A stretch of 64,000 nucleotides of DNA, from assembly GCA_003279605.1 (NCBI GenBank), contig QCHF01000002.1, positions 1 to 64,000 of the forward strand. The letters run 5' to 3'. Source of the DNA: SAR86 cluster bacterium AG-390-O18. GTDB taxonomy: Bacteria > Pseudomonadota > Gammaproteobacteria > Magnimaribacterales > AG-339-G14. The position numbers were made by a program, and so were the translations under genes. The notes under the pieces are model-generated. The model searched no databases. It was not told the origin of the DNA and saw only the letters and a program-made list of their open reading frames with translations. Positions 42,954-51,654 of this stretch are shown in pieces. How positions within the stretch are numbered: position 1 is the stretch's first letter; each line of letters begins with the position of its first letter.

Positions 42954-44180
42954 CTACAAACTTAATATTAAATTTTCTCTTCTTCTTATGTTCACAAAAA
43001 ATAAAGCTAGAATAAAGAGATTAACGATTCCTGTGATTCCAGCGAAAGTGAAGGCCCAATTATAGTCGCCGTAGATATCGAAGAAATAGCCTCCTAAGAA
43101 TCCTCCCAAACCCATTCCTATCCATCCAAAAAAAGAAGTTAAGCTCATTGCTCGTGCTCCAAATTTTGCAGATACCATGATGCGCGTACATACTAATATG
43201 CTCGACATTACTCCTGAATAGGTGAACCCGAATAATGCTGCTATAACATAAATCAAAACGGGAGAAATTAAATGGGGGAACCATACTACAAAGATTGTTT
43301 GGCCTAATGACATTAAGATATATCCAGGCAAGGCTCCAATATAATCTCCCAGCATTCCACCTAGAATCCTCCCAAAGGCTCCACAGATCATCAGTATCAT
43401 CAATACCGAAGTGGCGAACTCAAGAGAAAATCCCTTATCAGTAAGCAAAGGAACTAGATGCATTATTGGAATGGACATACAAATACAGCAAAAAATAACC
43501 GCAACACTAATCCAAGCAACTACTTCTTTTTCGGATAAGGGAAAACTTCTTTCTTCCTCTTCTTCTTGATTCCTTGCGTTAATTCTCCAAGGTGATTCCT
43601 TAATAAGAAAAGAAATAGGTAAAGAAATAAATATATAAATTATTGCAAGGTTTACATAAGCTAATTTCCATCCTGAACTCTCAATTAGAATTCCACTAAG
43701 ATGCGGTATAAAAGCCTGACCAATTGCTCCTCCCGAGGCAGCTAGGCCGAGAGCAAGACCTGGATTTTCTTTAAACCAAAAGCCCACATTTGCATACAGA
43801 GGAGAAAATAGTAAGGCACTGCCCATTGCTCCAAACAAAAAATATAAGGTATAAAACTGAGCTATGGAGTCTAAACTGCTTAGAGCAAACAAAACGAGGC
43901 TCATACAAATGGCGCCTACAAAACCAAACCACTTAGTTCCATATTTATCTGCGACTTGCCCCCATAAAACTCCAAAGACTGCTGAAGAAAGTGATGCAAC
44001 CGTATATGCGAATGATGTCTGACCTCTAGACCATCCAAATTCTAGTGAAACTGGCTTCAAAAAAACTGATATTGAAGCCATAGATCCAAAAGCTAAGCCG
44101 CTTAATACAAAAACGACCAAAACCATCACCCAGCCATAATTGATACCTTTATCCTGAAAATAATCCTCTATCGTTTTCAT
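42954..44180 (-). CDS. major facilitator superfamily transporter
   Basis: A 408-residue carrier with about 12 hydrophobic segments, the first starting near residue 15 (YGWVMVLVVFVLSGLAFG), and a cytoplasmic loop after TM6 with the acidic run QEEEEERSF. The GW..VMV opening and WGQVADKYGTKW after TM2 resemble the monocarboxylate / oxalate-formate antiporter group. The substrate is not readable. It is the last gene of a minus-strand stretch below rpiA, 77 bases away. Confidence 0.83.
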   Translation of the reverse strand: MKTIEDYFQDKGINYGWVMVLVVFVLSGLAFGSMASISVFLKPVSLEFGWSRGQTSFAYTVASLSSAVFGVLWGQVADKYGTKWFGFVGAICMSLVLFALSSLDSIAQFYTLYFLFGAMGSALLFSPLYANVGFWFKENPGLALGLAASGGAIGQAFIPHLSGILIESSGWKLAYVNLAIIYIFISLPISFLIKESPWRINARNQEEEEERSFPLSEKEVVAWISVAVIFCCICMSIPIMHLVPLLTDKGFSLEFATSVLMILMICGAFGRILGGMLGDYIGALPGYILMSLGQTIFVVWFPHLISPVLIYVIAALFGFTYSGVMSSILVCTRIMVSAKFGARAMSLTSFFGWIGMGLGGFLGGYFFDIYGDYNWAFTFAGITGIVNLFILALFFVNIRRRENLILSL

Positions 44181-44257
44181 ATTTGCATCTGAAAAGAGTC
44201 TATTCTACTTTAGAAATTTTATCTGCCATCCGACTTAAAACCTCTTCTCCAAAATCA

Positions 44258-44932
44258 CTACTCTAAAACTTCTGGAACTCCATTTTTATCAATAACTAAA
44301 CAATCTGCTTTTCTTGCAGAAAATATCCCATTAGCTACCACCCCAGGAATGTTATTGATTTCATTTTCAAAGTCATAAGGTACATTAAGTTTTAAGTTGC
44401 GGACGTCTATTATTTGATTTCCATTGTCAGATAAAAATCCTACTCTGTATTCTGGATTTCCTCCTTTTACTACCATCTGTCGGGCGACATAACTTCTTGC
44501 CATTGGAATAACTTCAATGGCAACTGGAAATTTTCCAAGCAGTTTTACTTTTTTAGAAGAATCACAAATGCAGATAAATTTTTTAGAAGCAGAGGCAATA
44601 ATCTTTTCTCGAGTAAGTGCCCCACCACCACCTTTTATCATTTCAAAACGATCATTGATTTCATCAGCACCATCAATATAAAAATCTGGAGAACCAACGT
44701 CATTTAATTCAGATACTTCCAAACCTGCCTCTTTCAATAATTTTGTGCTTGCGACTGAACTAGATACGATGGCTTTAATTTCAGGTTTTTGATTGATAAG
44801 TTCTTGGATAAAAAAATTAGTGGTGCTACCTGTACCAATGCCCAGAATACAATCTTTATGAAGCTTTGAGGCCAAGTACTCATAGGCTTTGCGTGCAACA
44901 GCTTGTTTGGTTTCTGAGTTAGAATTTTCCAT
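44258..44932 (-). CDS. rpiA: ribose-5-phosphate isomerase A
   Basis: RpiA interconverts ribose-5-phosphate and ribulose-5-phosphate. The 224-residue protein has LGIGTGSTTNFFIQEL, IVSSSVAS, the catalytic Asp region DGADEIN, KGGGGALTREKI and the C-terminal NIPGVVANGIF. It is divergent from ilvA across 54 bases, the arrangement rpiA/ilvA seen in Pseudomonas. Confidence 0.95.
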   Translation of the reverse strand: MENSNSETKQAVARKAYEYLASKLHKDCILGIGTGSTTNFFIQELINQKPEIKAIVSSSVASTKLLKEAGLEVSELNDVGSPDFYIDGADEINDRFEMIKGGGGALTREKIIASASKKFICICDSSKKVKLLGKFPVAIEVIPMARSYVARQMVVKGGNPEYRVGFLSDNGNQIIDVRNLKLNVPYDFENEINNIPGVVANGIFSARKADCLVIDKNGVPEVLE

Positions 44933-44986
44933 GTCTATGGCTTATGAGAGAACTCTACGTATAATACCTCGCTTTCAAGAATTTTT

Positions 44987-46519
44987 ATGAAAAAAGTAAT
45001 CAAAAACTACATCAATAAGATAGAGAACTCTAAAGTTTACGAAGTTGCTAACATTTCGCCTCTGACTAAAGCTGATTATTTATCAAAAGAGTTGGCAAAT
45101 AGTATTTACTTAAAAAGGGAAGATTTACAGCCTACTCACTCTTTTAAGATTAGAGGTGCTTATAACAAGATTGCTAACCTATACCAATCCAAAAAGATTA
45201 CTGAGGTGGCAACGGCGTCTGCAGGAAATCATGCTCAAGGTGTAGCTTATTCGGCAAATGAGCTAGGCATCAAGGCAACTATTTTTATGCCAAAGACTAC
45301 TCCTTTAATCAAAGTAAATGCAGTAAGAGATTTAAAAGCTAAGGTGGTTTTAGTTGGTAATAACTTTGATGATGCCCTTAAAGAATCGAAGAAATTTTGT
45401 AAAAAAAATAAAGTGAATTTCATTCATCCATTTGATGATCCATTAGTAATCGCAGGTCAAGGTACGGTTGGTCTGGAAATTTCAGAACAATTTCCTGAAA
45501 ATCTTTATGCTGTATTCGTTGCTGTTGGTGGCGGTGGTTTGATTGCTGGAATTGGAGCTTACTTAAATAAAGCTCTCCCTAATGTAAAAATAATAGGTGT
45601 CGAAGCAGCGGATTCGGCTGGATTACATGCCTCTATGAATGCAGGTAAAAGAGTGAAACTCAAAGAAGTCGGATTGTTTGCTGATGGAGCTGCGGCAAAG
45701 CAGATCGGTAAGAATAACTACGAGCTTATAAAAGATTTCTTAGACGACTCAATAACTGTTGATACCGATGAAATTTGTGCTGCAGTGAAGGATACCTTTT
45801 TGGAAACTAGAACTGTTCCTGAGCCAACCGGAGCATTAGCACTTGCTGGATTAAAAAAATACATCGTACAAAAAAGAATTAAGAATAAAAACCTTATCGC
45901 GACTTATTGCGGTTCAAATCTCAATTTTGAGTCTTTAGGGCATATTGTTGAAAGATCTAAAATCGGAGAAAAAAAGGAAATTATATTAAGTATTGCTATA
46001 GACGAAAAAAAAGGATCGTTTAGAAAACTTTGTAGAGACATCGGTCAAAAAAATATCACCGAGTTTAGTTACAGAAAAGATAGTAGTTCTTCGGCAAAAA
46101 TTCTTTTAGGATTAGAACTTCAAGATTCAAAAAAAAGTAAGGGTATTTTTTTAAAAGCCTTAAAAAATAAAAAATATTTTTATACAGATTTAAGCAATGA
46201 TGAAATTTCGAAAAAACATCTTAAATTTATGCATGGTGGCAGAGGACCTCAACTGGAAAAAGAATTCACAGAAGAGGTTTATAGTGTAGATTTTCCTGAA
46301 AAACCAGGAGCCCTTCTCAATTTCTTAACTTTGCTAAAAGACAAATGGGATATCTCCCTTTTTCATTACAAAAACCAAGGTGCAATTTATGGTGGCGCTT
46401 TGGTGGGTTTTACAATAAGACAAAATCAAGTAAAAATTCTAGAAAGAGACCTACTTAGAATTGCCTATCCATTTACCAGAGAAACTGAAAACCTAGGGTA
46501 TCAAGCTTTTTTAAAGTAA
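44987..46519 (+). CDS. ilvA: threonine dehydratase, biosynthetic
   Basis: IlvA deaminates threonine to 2-oxobutyrate, the first step to isoleucine. The 510-residue protein has the PLP lysine Lys54 in HSFKIRGAYN, the phosphate loop SAGNHAQG, VGGGGLIAGIG and two C-terminal ACT-like regulatory domains from about 330 (EVYSVDFPEKPGAL in the second), so isoleucine feedback is expected. The 3' end overlaps the convergent ygfA by nine bases. Confidence 0.96.
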   Translation: MKKVIKNYINKIENSKVYEVANISPLTKADYLSKELANSIYLKREDLQPTHSFKIRGAYNKIANLYQSKKITEVATASAGNHAQGVAYSANELGIKATIFMPKTTPLIKVNAVRDLKAKVVLVGNNFDDALKESKKFCKKNKVNFIHPFDDPLVIAGQGTVGLEISEQFPENLYAVFVAVGGGGLIAGIGAYLNKALPNVKIIGVEAADSAGLHASMNAGKRVKLKEVGLFADGAAAKQIGKNNYELIKDFLDDSITVDTDEICAAVKDTFLETRTVPEPTGALALAGLKKYIVQKRIKNKNLIATYCGSNLNFESLGHIVERSKIGEKKEIILSIAIDEKKGSFRKLCRDIGQKNITEFSYRKDSSSSAKILLGLELQDSKKSKGIFLKALKNKKYFYTDLSNDEISKKHLKFMHGGRGPQLEKEFTEEVYSVDFPEKPGALLNFLTLLKDKWDISLFHYKNQGAIYGGALVGFTIRQNQVKILERDLLRIAYPFTRETENLGYQAFLK

Positions 46520-47062
46520 TTGCTTGTCTGTAAAAACTGTATCTAACTTTAAGTCGTAGTCTTCAAGTTTCAATTTTTTTATGAATTGAAACTCATAAGC
46601 TAAGCCAATAAATTCTGGTTGGGTGACTCCTGAAAAAGTTTTGTCATAAAATCCTCCTCCGAAACCTAATCTTTGAAAGCTTTTATTGAAGGCACGAAGA
46701 GGAACAATAACCGCATTCAATTCCTCCAGCTGAATAGCTTCTTCGCTGATAGGTTCAAGAATATTTAAAGAATTTTTTCTAAATTGAGTTTTTTTGTTAC
46801 AAAGTACAAATTCCAATATGTTGCTGGTGGAGTTAATTTTTGGAAGGTAAAAATGAGTTTTGGAATTGGTAAGAAATTCATTTATTTTCTCAGTTGAAAC
46901 TTCATAAGGTAAAGACATATAGCTAGCAACATGTGAAAAATTTTTTTCCTCCAAATAATCTTTTATAAAATCTAAATGGACTTCTTCTTGGTAACTTTTG
47001 GAAGAAGCAGTAAGGCTTTTGAAGCCTTTTGAAATTAAATCTCTTGCTTCAGTTTTATTCAT
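46511..47062 (-). CDS. ygfA: 5-formyltetrahydrofolate cyclo-ligase family protein
   Basis: Converts 5-formyl-THF to 5,10-methenyl-THF with ATP. The 183-residue protein has the basic start (MNKTEARDLISKGF), MSLPYEVSTEKIN in the middle and the motif LGFGGGFYDKTF near 132. It directly follows the 6S RNA gene, as in E. coli and Pseudomonas, where both are read from one transcript; the same is likely here. Confidence 0.92.
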   Translation of the reverse strand: MNKTEARDLISKGFKSLTASSKSYQEEVHLDFIKDYLEEKNFSHVASYMSLPYEVSTEKINEFLTNSKTHFYLPKINSTSNILEFVLCNKKTQFRKNSLNILEPISEEAIQLEELNAVIVPLRAFNKSFQRLGFGGGFYDKTFSGVTQPEFIGLAYEFQFIKKLKLEDYDLKLDTVFTDKQLL

Positions 47063-47071
47063 ATTAAAGAG

Positions 47072-47242
47072 AGCTTCCCAAGTTATCGCCGTTAAATAAA
47101 ACCCGAACCGTAAAGTTCAGGTCGGGAAGAATCACCATCTATCAGGCTGCCCTAAGGGCGCTCAACAAGAGAAGTATCAAATTCCCTATTTATTTTGCAT
47201 CGGCTCGAAGTGTTATATAACTAGCAAATAAGCCAGGAAGCA
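47072..47242 (-). ncRNA. ssrS: 6S RNA
   Basis: 6S RNA mimics an open promoter and holds sigma70 RNA polymerase in stationary phase. The segment lies between zapA and ygfA, the conserved ssrS site. On the minus strand the ends close as GCTTCC (47236-47241) with GGGAAGC (47073-47079). The conserved GAGCCGAT lies in the 5' half and a hairpin CCCGACC...GGTTCGGG in the 3' half as in E. coli. A TATAAT at 47249-47254 lies about seven bases before the inferred 5' end. Ends are approximate to a few bases. Confidence 0.85.
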
Positions 47243-47262
47243 TTGAAAATTATAGCAATATT

Positions 47263-47631
47263 TTAAAGCTTAGATAATTCAGAAATCTCGTCGACTAACT
47301 TAAGACTTAAGTTTTCATCTTCAGATGCATCGGCTTTTTCTTCTGAAACATTTTCAACTGATATTTCATCTGTCGTTTCTGTTGATTCGTCATTTACCTC
47401 TGTTGAAGAAGCTCCTTCGTTTGAGAGGAATTCATTTACTACATCAAGACCTGCTAATACCGCAACTTTTTCAATTGGAAGATTTCTCGTTTTGCGTTTG
47501 ATGGATTTGATTCGCTTATCCAATATTTCTCCAGCTTCGATCAAAGTGGATTGTTCCTCGGGAGGACAGTATAACTGGTACTCGATACCTGCTATTTTAA
47601 GGGTTACTATGTCTTGATCATCTTCACTCAT
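47263..47631 (-). CDS. zapA: cell division protein ZapA with acidic tail
   Basis: ZapA bundles FtsZ protofilaments at the division ring. Residues 4-70 match the family (DIVTLKIAGIEYQLYCPPEEQSTLIEAGEILDKRI, then LPIEKVAVLAGLDVVNEFL). From about 70 the protein becomes very acidic (STEVNDESTETTDEISVENVSEEKADASEDE) before ending in a short amphipathic helix; typical ZapA has a longer coiled coil there. It overlaps the preceding small gene by four bases and stands just before the 6S RNA, as in Pseudomonas. Confidence 0.9.
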   Translation of the reverse strand: MSEDDQDIVTLKIAGIEYQLYCPPEEQSTLIEAGEILDKRIKSIKRKTRNLPIEKVAVLAGLDVVNEFLSNEGASSTEVNDESTETTDEISVENVSEEKADASEDENLSLKLVDEISELSKL

Positions 47632-47816
47632 AAAGCTTCTAATTTTGTAATCAATATTTCTAACTTGTTTCTTGATAATTCTATATTATCTTTTAGTCGA
47701 TTATTCTCTTTTTTAAGTCTTGAATTTTTGTTTCTCAAATCTTTATTTGCCTCTCTAAGTTTTTTAGAAAGCTCTAAGAGCTCCTTTAGATTTTTCTCTA
47801 ATTCCTTCTGCGACAC
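47628..47816 (-). CDS. small coiled-coil protein, TIGR02449/ZapB-like
   Basis: The 62-residue product is one continuous predicted coiled coil rich in Lys, Leu, Asn and Glu (ELLELSKKLREANKDLRNKN and onward). Genes of this size and type (TIGR02449) precede zapA in Pseudomonas and relatives and resemble ZapB, which bridges ZapA and MatP. Its stop overlaps the zapA start by four bases. It is divergent from pepP across 67 bases; the ygfB gene often found here is missing. Confidence 0.75.
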   Translation of the reverse strand: MSQKELEKNLKELLELSKKLREANKDLRNKNSRLKKENNRLKDNIELSRNKLEILITKLEAL

Positions 47817-47883
47817 GAATATTATTTTATTCTTATATCAATATCGTTTCTATAAAGACTTTATATTGAAGTAAAATCCACAT

Positions 47884-49164
47884 ATGGATATTTTTCTGGA
47901 AAGAAGAAAAAAATTAGCTGATCTGTTACCTGATGGATCAGTCACAATCATTCATTCGGCTAACCAAAAGATTAGAAATGGCGATACTGACTATTCCTTC
48001 AGACAAGATAGCGATTTTTTATATTTAACTAACTTCAATGAAGCCGATGCTGCATTAATTATTGAAAAAAAAGGGAATACAATTTTTCATCTATTCTGTG
48101 CGGAAAAAGATGAAGTAAGAGAAAAATGGGAAGGGCCGCGATTGGGTCCTGAAAATATATCCCAACTAGGTTTTGAAAGCGGTTATAAAATAGATGATCT
48201 TATTTTAAAATCTACTGAATTTCTCAATGGTGCAGATCATTTATTTTGTCAAAACAAAAGTGAAAAAAAATTATTCTTTGCTTTAACTAAAGGCCTAAAA
48301 GACCAAAAGATCAACTTTGATTTAAATCCAAAAAATATTAAGAGCATTGATTCTTTAATACACGAATTAAGGCTTTTAAAATCTAGCGAAGAAATCGGTA
48401 TTATTCAAAAAGCATGTGATATCTCGTCTTCTGCTCATGAAAGAGCAATGAAAGCTGTAAAACCTGAGATGTACGAATATCAACTTGAAGCAGAATATCT
48501 TCATGAATTTATGATTAATGGTGCAAAGGAGTGTGCTTATCCTTCAATTGTTGGAGGAGGAGAAAATGCGTGCATTCTTCATTACAGTAAAAATACAGAT
48601 TTACTTAAGGACGGCGATTTAGTTCTTGTTGATGCAGGATGTGAATATAAGGGTTATGCGAGCGATATCACTAGGACTTTTCCTGTTAATGGAAAATTTT
48701 CATCAGAACAGAAACTTATTTACGAAATCGTTTTGGAATCTCAAAAACAATCCATTGAAAGCATTTCAGAAAAGTCCAATCCTCTTGAGACGCACAAAAA
48801 ATCTTTAGAAGTTATTGTTGAAGGACTATTAAGCATAGGTTTGTTAAAGGGCAGTAAAGAAGAAGTCATTGAAACTCAATCCTATTCGAAATTTTACATG
48901 CACCGCGTCGGTCATTGGTTAGGCCTTGATGTGCACGATGTCGGTGGCTATGAAAAAGATGGCAAGGTAAGGTCTTATGAAAATGGAATGATTACTACCA
49001 TCGAACCAGGGATATACATCAGTAAAGAAGAAAATGTGCCTGATAAATTTAAAGGAATTGGAATAAGAATCGAAGATGATGTGTTGGTTGAAAATAATCA
49101 GCCAAAAGTTCTTAGTTCAGCCATTAAAGAGCTTGATGATATTCAACAACTCATGGCCAGTTAA
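47884..49164 (+). CDS. pepP: Xaa-Pro aminopeptidase
   Basis: PepP removes N-terminal residues that precede proline. The 426-residue protein has an N-terminal creatinase-like domain and a C-terminal pita-bread domain with the two-metal ligands: Asp in LVDAGCEYKGYASDITRTFP, His in HRVGHWLGLDVHDVGG, Glu in TTIEPGIYI and Glu in IRIEDDVLV. The ubiH-like gene starts in its stop codon (one-base overlap), as in E. coli and Pseudomonas. Confidence 0.95.
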   Translation: MDIFLERRKKLADLLPDGSVTIIHSANQKIRNGDTDYSFRQDSDFLYLTNFNEADAALIIEKKGNTIFHLFCAEKDEVREKWEGPRLGPENISQLGFESGYKIDDLILKSTEFLNGADHLFCQNKSEKKLFFALTKGLKDQKINFDLNPKNIKSIDSLIHELRLLKSSEEIGIIQKACDISSSAHERAMKAVKPEMYEYQLEAEYLHEFMINGAKECAYPSIVGGGENACILHYSKNTDLLKDGDLVLVDAGCEYKGYASDITRTFPVNGKFSSEQKLIYEIVLESQKQSIESISEKSNPLETHKKSLEVIVEGLLSIGLLKGSKEEVIETQSYSKFYMHRVGHWLGLDVHDVGGYEKDGKVRSYENGMITTIEPGIYISKEENVPDKFKGIGIRIEDDVLVENNQPKVLSSAIKELDDIQQLMAS

Positions 49165-50297
49165 TGAAATATGATGTGCTCATTGTGGGTGCTGGCGTAA
49201 CAGGCGCCCTCCTTTTTAATGCATTGAAGAATAAAAATATAAATGTTGGTTTAATGGATGGCCGCGACGAAGCTCCCAATAGTTATCGACATCTGTCATT
49301 AAATAATAAAAGCATGGCATTTCTTAGAGAGTTAGACGCATGGAATGACATCAGTAAAACTGCTTTTGAATACAATCAAATAAAAGTTTGGGATCAAGAA
49401 GGCACTGGATTCATTGATTTTAATATGAATGAACTAGAAAAAAATATTCCAAATATTGGCTTCATAGTAAAAGAAGGAGAAATTCAAAATTCTCTGTTAT
49501 CTCTTGTTTCTGATTCAAAAGATCTTTTATGGAGTTGTAATTTAGAAAAAATCGAAAAAATTGATGGAGATATTTATTGCGAAACATCAAAGGGAAAGAT
49601 AGAAACAAAAATTTTAATAGGTGCAGATGGCATTCAATCAAGCGTCAGAAATCTATCTTCGATTTCTTCGAGAACTTGGGCTTACAATCAGACGGCGATA
49701 GTAGCCAACTTTTCTGCGGCCCAAACAGACTCATGCATTAGACAAACTTTCACATCAGTGGGACCGCTTGCTTTACTTCCAATGAATGAAACCGAACTTA
49801 CCATGATATGGTCTATTGACGATGCCAAGGCATATGATTACTTGGGTATGAGTGAGGGGGAATTTATAAATGAAATTCATAAATCTTTTGGGGAAAAGCT
49901 TCCAGAAATAAAATTCTCAGCCAAAAGACAGTCGTTTCCCTTGAAACACCTTTCTGCAAAAACTTTTGCCAAGAATAATGTTTTTCTTGTGGGAGACGCG
50001 GCTCACCATATTCATCCCTTAGCAGGATTAGGATTAAATGCTGGGATTGGCGATGTGAAATCTCTTTCGGATTTAATAACTCATGAAAGTTTGAATCAGG
50101 TCAAACAAATTGAAGATAAATACAACCGACAAAGAATTCCTATTAATTTAGCCCTAGCAGCTGCTATGGAAGCCTTTAAAAGAGGTTTTGAGCAAAAAAA
50201 TATCTGGATAAGGCTCATTAGAAATCATGCGTTTAGTCTTACGAATAAACTCACTTTTCTTAAAAATAAATTTATTGAGCTCGCTACTGAGCTTTAG
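49164..50297 (+). CDS. ubiH: FAD-dependent ubiquinone-type hydroxylase
   Basis: A 377-residue flavoprotein monooxygenase of the UbiH/UbiI/VisC family: FAD site VLIVGAGVTGALLFNAL, the DG motif IGADGIQSSVRNLS, and GDAAHHIHPLAGLGLNAGIGDV near 280. Such enzymes hydroxylate the aromatic ring in ubiquinone synthesis. The pepP-ubiH order favours UbiH, but the sequence does not separate UbiH from UbiI. It follows pepP with a one-base overlap. Confidence 0.87.
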   Translation: MKYDVLIVGAGVTGALLFNALKNKNINVGLMDGRDEAPNSYRHLSLNNKSMAFLRELDAWNDISKTAFEYNQIKVWDQEGTGFIDFNMNELEKNIPNIGFIVKEGEIQNSLLSLVSDSKDLLWSCNLEKIEKIDGDIYCETSKGKIETKILIGADGIQSSVRNLSSISSRTWAYNQTAIVANFSAAQTDSCIRQTFTSVGPLALLPMNETELTMIWSIDDAKAYDYLGMSEGEFINEIHKSFGEKLPEIKFSAKRQSFPLKHLSAKTFAKNNVFLVGDAAHHIHPLAGLGLNAGIGDVKSLSDLITHESLNQVKQIEDKYNRQRIPINLALAAAMEAFKRGFEQKNIWIRLIRNHAFSLTNKLTFLKNKFIELATEL

Positions 50298-50320
50298 TTC
50301 TTATCTTCTAAGAGACTAAA
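50293..50320. terminator. imperfect inverted repeat between ubiH and hemG
   Basis: TTTAGT (50293-50298) with CTTA (50300-50303) pairs with TAAG (50309-50312) and ACTAAA (50315-50320). It contains both converging stop codons. It is AT-rich and weak, but could act as a two-way terminator. Confidence 0.3.
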
Positions 50321-50834
50321 TTAATGATTTGGAGAAATCTTCTACTCTTTTCCAGTCGGTAAATTCAAACCTTGTCTTTACATCTGTGGGACCTTTAGTA
50401 ATCCACATGATTAATCTAATCATGAATCTATCGAAAAAATTATAAGTTGGGTAATCGACTACGCCAGCAAAAACATCCAGTTTGTTTGGCTTCCATTTTG
50501 TTGCTTTTAGAAATTTTGCGATATAAGGATTGGTATCGGGAGTATTTTTCTCTGGCTTTCTAGCAACTACATTAACACTAAAAAAAGCGTTATCTTTATT
50601 AGAAATTTCATCAAAGTTTTTTTCGATAAACTTGAAAAGTTCTTTTCGATAGTTGCCATATCTGATGCTGGCTCCAATAATAATTTGTTGATAATTTTTT
50701 AAGCTTAACGATTGCGCTTCAGCCAATGAAGTTAGGTCAATGTTTGCGTCGTTTTTAATATGTTCAGAAATTTTGCTTGCAATTTTTTGGGTGTGCCCAT
50801 CTATAGAGGAATATATGACTAGAGTATTTCTCAC
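50316..50834 (-). CDS. hemG: menaquinone/ubiquinone-dependent protoporphyrinogen IX dehydrogenase
   Basis: HemG oxidises protoporphyrinogen IX to protoporphyrin IX and passes electrons to quinones. The 172-residue flavodoxin-like protein has the FMN loop IYSSIDGHTQKIASKI at 6-21, QIIIGASIRYGNYRKEL and the long insertion loop around 125-150 that defines HemG. The start is GTG one base past the hemF stop. It is the last gene of the heme operon, and the penultimate enzyme step. Confidence 0.92.
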   Translation of the reverse strand: MRNTLVIYSSIDGHTQKIASKISEHIKNDANIDLTSLAEAQSLSLKNYQQIIIGASIRYGNYRKELFKFIEKNFDEISNKDNAFFSVNVVARKPEKNTPDTNPYIAKFLKATKWKPNKLDVFAGVVDYPTYNFFDRFMIRLIMWITKGPTDVKTRFEFTDWKRVEDFSKSLI

Positions 50835-50835
50835 C

Positions 50836-51654
50836 TTATTTCCACTTAGCTGAAGGCGGCATGGACATCAAAATTGCTTCAGTAGAGCCGCCAGTTTTTA
50901 GTCCGAACAAAGTTCCTCTATCCCAAATTAGGTTAAACTCTACATAACGACCTCTCTTAAGAAGCTGCTGCTCTTTATCCTCTTCAGTCCAATTTAGATC
51001 TTTTTTTTCAGAAACTGTTTCTTTAATAATATTTAAAGTGGTTGAACCAAGCTCTTTTACAAAATCAAAATCGTCTTCCCAATTTCCAGTATTCAAATGA
51101 TCAAAAAAAATGCCACCGACTCCTCTGGGTTCATCTCGATGTGCGAGATAGAAATATTCATCACAATTTTTTTTAAAATCCGAATAATAGTTATCGTCTG
51201 ATTTATCACATGCTTCTTTTAACTTGGCATGAAAAAGTTTGGTTTCTTTGTCATCTGGAATTGATGGAGTCATATCTGTTCCACCTCCAAACCAATTTTC
51301 ACCAGTTGCTAAAAATCTCGTATTGAAATGAAAAGCCGGCACCTTGGGCGATTGCATGTGTGCAACCAAACTGATTCCAGAAGCCCAATACTCTGCAGAT
51401 TTTTCTGTTCCTTTAATTTGAGATTTAAAATCATCAGAAAATTCACCCGAAACAGTTGAAATATTTACCCCAACCTTTTCGAAAACCTTGCCTTTGAGGA
51501 GACTTATCTCACCACCGCCTGATCCTTTATGATCCCATTTTTTTCTTTCAAACTTTCCGCCGTCTAATTCTTCAAAGGCTCCGCAAAATTGATCTCTCAA
51601 AGATCTAAACCATCGAGATGCTAAATCTTTTTTTTCTTCTAAACTTCTGGTCAT
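50836..51654 (-). CDS. hemF: oxygen-dependent coproporphyrinogen III oxidase
   Basis: HemF oxidatively decarboxylates coproporphyrinogen III. The 272-residue protein is slightly shorter than E. coli HemF (299) but keeps the family signatures: WFGGGTDMTPSIPDD, HRDEPRGVGGIFFDHL, RGRYVEFNLIWDRGTLFGLKTGG. The ATG overlaps the hemH stop by four bases. The oxygen-dependent enzyme indicates an aerobic lifestyle. Confidence 0.95.
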   Translation of the reverse strand: MTRSLEEKKDLASRWFRSLRDQFCGAFEELDGGKFERKKWDHKGSGGGEISLLKGKVFEKVGVNISTVSGEFSDDFKSQIKGTEKSAEYWASGISLVAHMQSPKVPAFHFNTRFLATGENWFGGGTDMTPSIPDDKETKLFHAKLKEACDKSDDNYYSDFKKNCDEYFYLAHRDEPRGVGGIFFDHLNTGNWEDDFDFVKELGSTTLNIIKETVSEKKDLNWTEEDKEQQLLKRGRYVEFNLIWDRGTLFGLKTGGSTEAILMSMPPSAKWK

